Positions 58,023 to 64,000 of a stretch of DNA of 64,000 nt are shown piece after piece; position 1 is the first letter of the stretch, and every line of letters begins with the position of its first letter. The DNA comes from Bryoerythrophyllum caledonicum. Lineage: Eukaryota > Streptophyta > Bryopsida > Pottiales > Pottiaceae. Location: contig OZ020514.1 in NCBI GenBank assembly GCA_963971425.1, positions 44,607,527-44,671,526 of the forward strand. The letters are read 5' to 3'. The notes beneath the pieces were generated by a model, which had not been told where the DNA came from, searched no databases, and saw nothing but the letters and a program-made list of their open reading frames with translations. The position numbers were made by a program, and so were the translations under genes.

Positions 58023-59523
58023 TCATATAACCTCAATTTCAGATAAATTTGGCACGGATGTTGATTTTGGCACAACATACTCACATTCCTTGGCACTCTT
58101 CCCTAGAACCTGTGCTAAGAGAAGTCATATTAGTAATATTTGAATTAATATTCCTCATTGTGTCTCTTTTGTAGATCATTTGATGAAATTAAACAGATGG
58201 TATTTCGAAGCGGAGATGCACAAAACGTTAAAGAAGTTATAATGTTTCGTTTCTAACAAACAATTTATTTGTATTACAAAAATACTTTCATAAATTGAAG
58301 GTCTTTAATTTTACCTCTTCACGAATGGTCTCTAGATTGGTAGGTCGCGATCTCAAGCGGAACGGTTGATACCTAGGATCTGAATATTTTTCTTTTAGTA
58401 ACTTACGGTTATGCTTGAAGATTTGAGAGACTCTTTTCATCTCTAAGGTACGTCCCTTGTCCCAAACTGGAGCAGGCTTTGCCTTGTATTTGTACTGTAA
58501 AAAACCATTTAGGTTACTGCCATCAGATTTTCTCCATGTGATTGTGAAGATATGCATATGAGAAATCATTCCTTTCATGACACTCTAGATGGAAAGCAAC
58601 ACACCAATTCTGGTTCTTCAGTGATATTATGTGCATAATTGCTGATGGAAAGGGTAAAAGGAACAACAGTGGTTGGAGGAAGAATGTAACGCAAACCTGC
58701 ATCATATCCATAAACAGCCTCTGCTAATCTATATCAAACACATGAAGAACCATTTGAAGGGATTCTGAAGAAAAAACTGAATAATATTGAAAGTTTATCA
58801 TTTTTAAAAGTCAAATATATACTATGCATTATATTGAACTTCTTTAACTTTGAATCAAGTTAGAGATGATATTGTGTACATTCTCTTTCTTGCAAACTGT
58901 AGTTTTCATTACTTTAATTATTACAGAATAGGCAATCCTTTTATGTACATTTTTGTGTATGCCTGAGCTTCTTGATAAAAGAGTCTTAAACCTTGTAAGA
59001 GGTCGTTGACAAACTGCACAACAGACATGATGTGGTAAAAGTGTTTGGATTTGCATTGTAGATGTTATATGTTTTAATATATATTTTAATTTCCATTGAA
59101 CATATATAATTTTGTCCTTTAATTCTCTTCCTCCACTTCAACTATTTTTTCCTTTTTGTGCTGCAGCTATATTTCATGCTGCTCTTGATGTTACCATTTT
59201 TTTCCATCCGTCTCTTCACCTCCTTCTTCTCCACCTTATTATCCTCTTCTTCCTATTTCTAAGCATCACTTGTACGCCAATGACAATGTCCATTAATATC
59301 TATGTCTGCTTCTTCTTCAAATGTTGGTAATTACATGGCCAAAGAAGTTTGCTTCCAACTTTGGTTATCAATTGCTACAAACGTAAAGGTCAACAAACTC
59401 ACCAGATGATCATATATTTTGAGCCAATCTTCCTTTGCATATCTAATAGTTAATTCTTCAACAAAAATGGCTTGCAAAAATGGTAAGACCTTCACAGGTA
59501 TCTGACTTGAACAAAGGCGCCTG
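58023..59523 (-). CDS. Multi-exon host gene of unknown function (partial)
   Basis: Five exons, minus strand: 59403-59523 (PVKVLPFLQAIFVEELTI...WLKIYDHL), 58925-59013 (FVNDLLQGLRLFYQEAQAYT), 58605-58728 (LAEAVYGYDAGLRYILPPTT), 58316-58494 (YKYKAKPAPVWDKGRTLEMK...), 58023-58109 (VLGKSAKECEYVVPKSTSVP then stop). Every junction has AG acceptor and GT donor bases and the reading phases fit at all four joins, with no stop inside. This is the only gene in the window that looks undamaged. The upstream end is open and more exons may lie above 59.5 kb. I do not recognise the family. The last exon may instead end at a donor at 58031. Confidence 0.6.
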
Positions 59524-59539
59524 CTGATAGACATGCCCT

Positions 59540-61020
59540 TTATGACAATTTAAAAACATATTACAGATTTGATTTTGTCAAATATGGCATTATTAAATTA
59601 GGAAGGCAGTTGATGTTTGATAACTTTTCAAACTTGCACAACAAGCAATAATTCATACTATGCAGGATTTTGATGAATTTTACATTATTGGATTATAGTT
59701 TATAAAAAAACTAAAAACTTATTGGTCTTAACTAGAGAAGTAAAAGGAAATAAAACCAACTTCTTCTCACCGTCAATTACAAAGTCTTAAACAAGACTAG
59801 TAGAAGATTAAAAGAATTATTTCTATTTTAATTTTATTCATTTCTCTTTTTATTCTATATTTAACATTCCTGCATAACTTTTTATTGCATGATTTGGAAG
59901 TTTTATTGTTTTCATTGAGAATTTTTATTTTCTTGCAGAAGCAGATCTTATTTTATGTAGCTTTTATCATCTTCAATTAGTGAAATTAGCTACATTTGTA
60001 TCAAATTTAGTATGAAGCATTTAAAGAAATTTCTTCCGAGTGAATGGAATTAAAACATGGATTATACACTTTTTTTTGTTATTATCTTTCTTTGAAAGAT
60101 CAGATTTTCAATATGTTTAACTAGTCAGAATTTTCTAAAGCTCCAAACTACTAAGGCAGGCTTTCACAAAGCCCAAGTAGCTTCAAACAACTACGATATA
60201 ATTTGAATTTTTGAATTTTTAGAATAAAGATACAAGAAGGTAGGATCATATTGGGAATAAACTTGTTTTTCTCTCAAGACTTATTTAGAAATAATCAAAT
60301 ATTTTATGTGATTTTTGTTGAAGGCAATCAGAAAGAATTGGGTCAAAGAAATTTTTCTTTATGTTTTCCTTAAACAATAGTGATTTTAGTCTATTTATTA
60401 TTTTACTTATTTTTAAATAAATAATATCTAATGAAAAAAATTGGATTGGATTCCTTAGGTTTGCATTTATAAGCAGTTGGAAATTCAAACTATTGACATG
60501 AAATAAAATCTTTTGTTGTCTTATGCAACATTAATGGAAGATTTTAGAATGGTTATTGGTGAAAAAGATTCAAGAAATTTTTAGACCAAAGTATCCATGA
60601 AGTAGCATATTTGCACCATTGCAAATTAGAAAGAGCACAAAGTATGTGCACTCTTTTTTAAAAATAGATAATAGGTGCCCTTTCTACCTTTCATACACTT
60701 ATATGATGTGTCTATCTCTCTACACATAATTCTAAAACCCTAAAACATTGTAGACTAGTGCCACCTTCCTCTTTGTAACATATAGCATTATGGAAAAATA
60801 TAGGGTAGAAAAATAGGCCTGCATCTAGCCCACCCTCCTCTTCCCCTTAAATAACAATAATTAATGAAGGACGGTAGGCCCTCCTTGCCTACTCCCTTTC
60901 TAACCACAAATCTCAAAAGATTGCAAAAATCAGAGGAAGTTAGGCCAATAATCACCCTCACCTTTGTAAAAATAAAGCTATAGAGTTATTTTTAGAAAAT
61001 GAAGGAGATAGGTAATTGCC
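59540..61020. other. AT-rich region without a supported gene
   Basis: Probably intron or upstream sequence of the minus-strand gene. Only short, low-complexity frames. Confidence 0.4.
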
Positions 61021-61522
61021 TATACTAATATTGATGTTTAGTGTAGAGGAAAGTAAATGCAAACTAGGGCACTGATTGCACACTATGCATTTAGCGTAGG
61101 GACAATGTGGTACACTAAATGCCAACTCCAACACTATATGCCAATTTTAACACTATATGCCAAATTAAAATTTATTTTTTTGACAATTAGTGTATTGATT
61201 TGATATTCAAGTAAAAGTGGGAAACGAAAGTACAGAAGTAATGTTGGTTGTATGCTAAGGGCTATGAAAATATCAGCAACCTTTTGAAGGTTTTAAATCA
61301 CTCAAAGTTTGTTCAAATTGGACAAATGAGGTATTTTTGACATCTATGAGTAATGAAGATGTCAAAAAACACCTTACATGTCCAATTTGGACAAAATTTG
61401 AATGAGTTAATGGCATTTGGAAAGCCACATCTGGTTCAATATCAAATGAGAGTATTGAAAGTGAATAAGATATTGAACATGAAGAAAAGAATTCATTTGC
61501 AATAAAAATACTAGAAAAAACA

Positions 61523-62760
61523 TTAAAGTTCAAATATGGAAGAAAAATAACATTGCAATTTTACAAAAAAAAAAAAATAATATAGAAAACCTTGATGTAC
61601 GTTGGGTAATTGTGGCACTTCTAAACCTTTAAAATATGGTCGATGTCTTGCAACAATATCTTGAAGCTGCGGAAACAATTGATTTGTAGACCAAATGCCA
61701 TCTACGTCTAAAGCTAAGTCACATCTAAATATAGATTTTTTAGGAGAAGACATGTTGATACAATTTTATAGCCAATTAACATCTTCAATTGTATTTACAT
61801 CAAATACAAAAAAATAAATTGTTTATCCGGATTGGCAATTTTGCCAAACCATTGACCATTACCGTTGGGTTGTTTTGCGAAGCATTTTGATGAATAAGCT
61901 TGGATTTATTGGTTTTCCCTCCCATCGTCCACGCATCCTTGATCTTTAAAATTATAGTAGTGTTTGCCGGTTGGCAAAGGTGGGTGGCACATGCACGCAA
62001 ATAATTCAAAATAATTGTTGTTGAATTAAAGCTGCTGCTAAAGTAGGGGTGATATTGTATTCAAAACAATTATCTACCCAAACATATTTAGTGCGGTTAT
62101 GGATGTCTAGTTGATAAGCCCGTGGTTCCTCAAAGTATTGGAAAAAAATGATTTGGTTCATCCAACCTTTTAGGCCGGTATGGTAAGAAATCCTTGGAAT
62201 ATTATCTTCTAATCCGCAAATGGGGTAATTTTTGTATTCATTGGTGAAACTCAACATAGGGGCTTTTATGATGGATCTACAACCCTTGGAGATGCAAACG
62301 ACCATGTTATTAGCATTGCTAACAACACCGTTAACAACATTGGCGTATTAGACAGTGGAATTTCTCCAAAAACCTAGTGTTTGCCCGTTGTCTATATTCA
62401 TGGAAAAATGGATTTCATTGAGGTTTTTGAAGAGATTATCATCAAATGTGGCAAGGTGGAAAGCTGCGTTGTAAACTCCTAAGTGGTAAGCAATGTTCAT
62501 TTCATTTGTGTGTTGTGTTTCAGGGCTACAAGGTAAGCGGCCTTGTTGTGATAATAAAATTATATTAAAAACACCCATGAATTGAGTCACCTAAAATGTT
62601 GAAAGTTTTTTTTTGGTAAGGACACTGTTATTTCTGGGGTCTCTAGATTCGTAAGTGTAAGGTGAGCTGGGAGCAATTGAAATAGATAAGGCAAGCTCAA
62701 TGATAAGTTGCAGGGCATCCGTAGTATGTTGGTGTTTTTTTTTTTGCAGTTATACCCCTT
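61523..62760 (-). pseudogene. DDE transposase gene of P2
   Basis: From high to low coordinates: LQLIIELALSISIA, GRLPCSPETQHTNEM, NEIHFSMNIDNGQTLGF (first Asp), SIIKAPMLSFTNEYKNYP, YVWVDNCFEYN (second Asp), THLCQPANTTIILKIKDAW, then CDLALDVDGIWSTNQLFPQL. It is collinear with P1. The third catalytic Asp is Asn (QPAN), which alone would disable it. Stops also occur near 62345 and 62005 and a frame change near 62590. Confidence 0.65.
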
Positions 62761-63440
62761 TCATATCATAGTCTATCATGTGAATCCAACACTTCAGTAC
62801 ATAAAATGTCTAACTTCATTTCATGAGTACAAATTGCAAGCTGTGTACAGCATGATCTTGGACAACAATCCATGGAGGCACTTGTGCAAGCATGTGGAAG
62901 TCGCATCCAAATGCAGTTTGAGCTTTCAAATTGTATAAAGGAAGGGCTACACCAATTCAATAGATAACCCCACATTCAAACTGAAATTCTGTAAATAAAG
63001 GTTGGAACTTCGTTATGCATCAAGGTCCTTTTTGTATGGGTACTAATCAAGTGTTTTATAGTGTGTCAAAAATCCAACAATAAGGTTTGCAAGAATAAAA
63101 TATCTAAACAAATGAAAATGAACCAATTAGAGGTTAAGCTGCAACCAACCAAATTTTCACAAAACTGACTCCTACTATGAAGCTAACTTGCATAATTTAT
63201 AATTTATTCATTCTAACTGATTGGAGCATTCTATGTGACATTGGAAAGATTATGACCAGATCTATTGATAAAGATTACATATTAGAGGAATTCAAAATCT
63301 GATTAGAGCGTGACTGCAGCTAATTGGATTTTCACAGAATTGATACTTAACTTGAAACATTCATAACTTACTCATTCCAACACCAATTGGAGCGTGCTAA
63401 ATGGCATTAGAATGGTGATGACCAAATTTAACAATTAAAT

Positions 63441-63689
63441 GTGAGAAATATGTCACCTTTACTCACAGCGGTAGGTTGCTGCTGGTGGACCTCCACATGC
63501 CTTGTCAAGGTTGATTGCAAGCAGCTGCTCGCAACCCCATCCTATAAGGATTGGTGGTTGTTCACCTCCTCAGCAGGTCAAGTACAAGGCCCCCCACTGA
63601 TCTATGCAAATACTCTCCAGGCCAAACCCTCCAGGCATATATGTAATTGGCCTGGAAATTTGAAGAATGGCAATTGCTTGGGAAGATAG
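63441..63689 (+). CDS. Short ORF inside P2, unknown
   Basis: An 82-codon frame (PLLTAVGCCWWTSTCLVK...) in a locally GC-richer patch between the transposase gene and the right end. It could be a captured fragment or chance. Confidence 0.15.
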   Translation: MRNMSPLLTAVGCCWWTSTCLVKVDCKQLLATPSYKDWWLFTSSAGQVQGPPLIYANTLQAKPSRHICNWPGNLKNGNCLGR

Positions 63690-64000
63690 ACCCAAAAACA
63701 AATTTGGGAAGAAGAGAAGCACGAGGACTGGAAGCATGGTGCCTAGAAAGAGAAGGCTGGGCTGAATTTGGCGGCTAAAGTTGGTGGTATTAATGGAGCT
63801 GACAATTGTTCATGATGTGGCATATTGACACTAATCATCAACTTTGTGATAAATAGGGAAGTCAGGTGACTACACTATACTAAACATCAAATTTACAATA
63901 CCTTCCCTCTTAATTACAAAAGATAATAACGTAAAAAGGAGTTTGTTGTGTAAAGAAAGATCGATAACCACAACAGATCGAGACTCCTAACCAACATCAA

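Larger units (their letters stand above)
61025..63898. mobile_element. TA-target DD36D DNA transposon (P2), decayed
   Basis: Inverted subterminal TTGATGTTTAGTRTAG occurs near both ends, with TA at 61023-61024 and 63899-63900. The left side has the same GTGTAG/CACTA-type repeats as P1. It carries a broken copy of the same transposase on the minus strand. The exact ends are less certain than in P1. Confidence 0.5.

Overview
The window looks like a repeat-dominated stretch of a large plant or charophyte-type nuclear genome. Introns are GT-AG, protein-like exons are separated by AT-rich sequence, there is an arginine-tRNA-like SINE head, many Helitron, hAT, MULE and TA-target DNA transposons, and AAACCCTAA-type motifs. 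No bacterial operon, rRNA or CRISPR array was seen. The species cannot be fixed from the sequence; a TE-rich streptophyte such as a charophyte alga, bryophyte or fern ally is an inference.

Layout. 1-2060: decayed multi-exon gene on the minus strand. 2.9-4.4 kb: CCAAT/CCATGG repeat modules with two small ORFs. 5.0-6.5 kb: GC-rich minisatellites. 6.9-11 kb: Helitron remnants interrupted by an LTR-type unit (A, 7281-10295, 5-bp target duplication). 13.1-15.7 kb: kinase-like pseudogene invaded by a TA-type MITE and a hAT end. 17.3-20.9 kb (minus) and 22.0-25.6 kb (plus): two decayed multi-exon genes, one of the DUF7869 type and one with a ParB-like GGQH motif. 25.6-29.1 kb: head-to-tail Helitrons, one carrying a MITE inserted exactly in its CTAG terminus. 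32.0-32.5 kb: near-perfect foldback MITE. 33.7-42.5 kb: a MULE transposase gene (minus) split by LTR-type unit B (36900-41377), facing a convergent acidic-tailed gene (plus).

43.3-55.7 kb is the most striking part. A Crypton-like tyrosine-recombinase gene with its own TATA box is split by a 9.5-kb TA-target DD36D transposon (44791-54301). That transposon's own transposase gene is split by a hAT element. A 200-N gap and an exact 1,430-bp direct duplication show that the assembly is uncertain inside it. 57.3-57.9 kb: more tandem Helitrons. 58.0-59.5 kb (minus): five exons whose reading phases join cleanly, the best candidate for an intact host gene in the window. 61.0-63.9 kb: a second, decayed member of the DD36D family.

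Almost everything recognisable is mobile DNA, and the nesting gives a relative chronology: Crypton before TA-transposon before hAT; Helitron before TA-MITE; MULE before LTR-type B. Identifications rest on motifs read by eye; no database search was possible.
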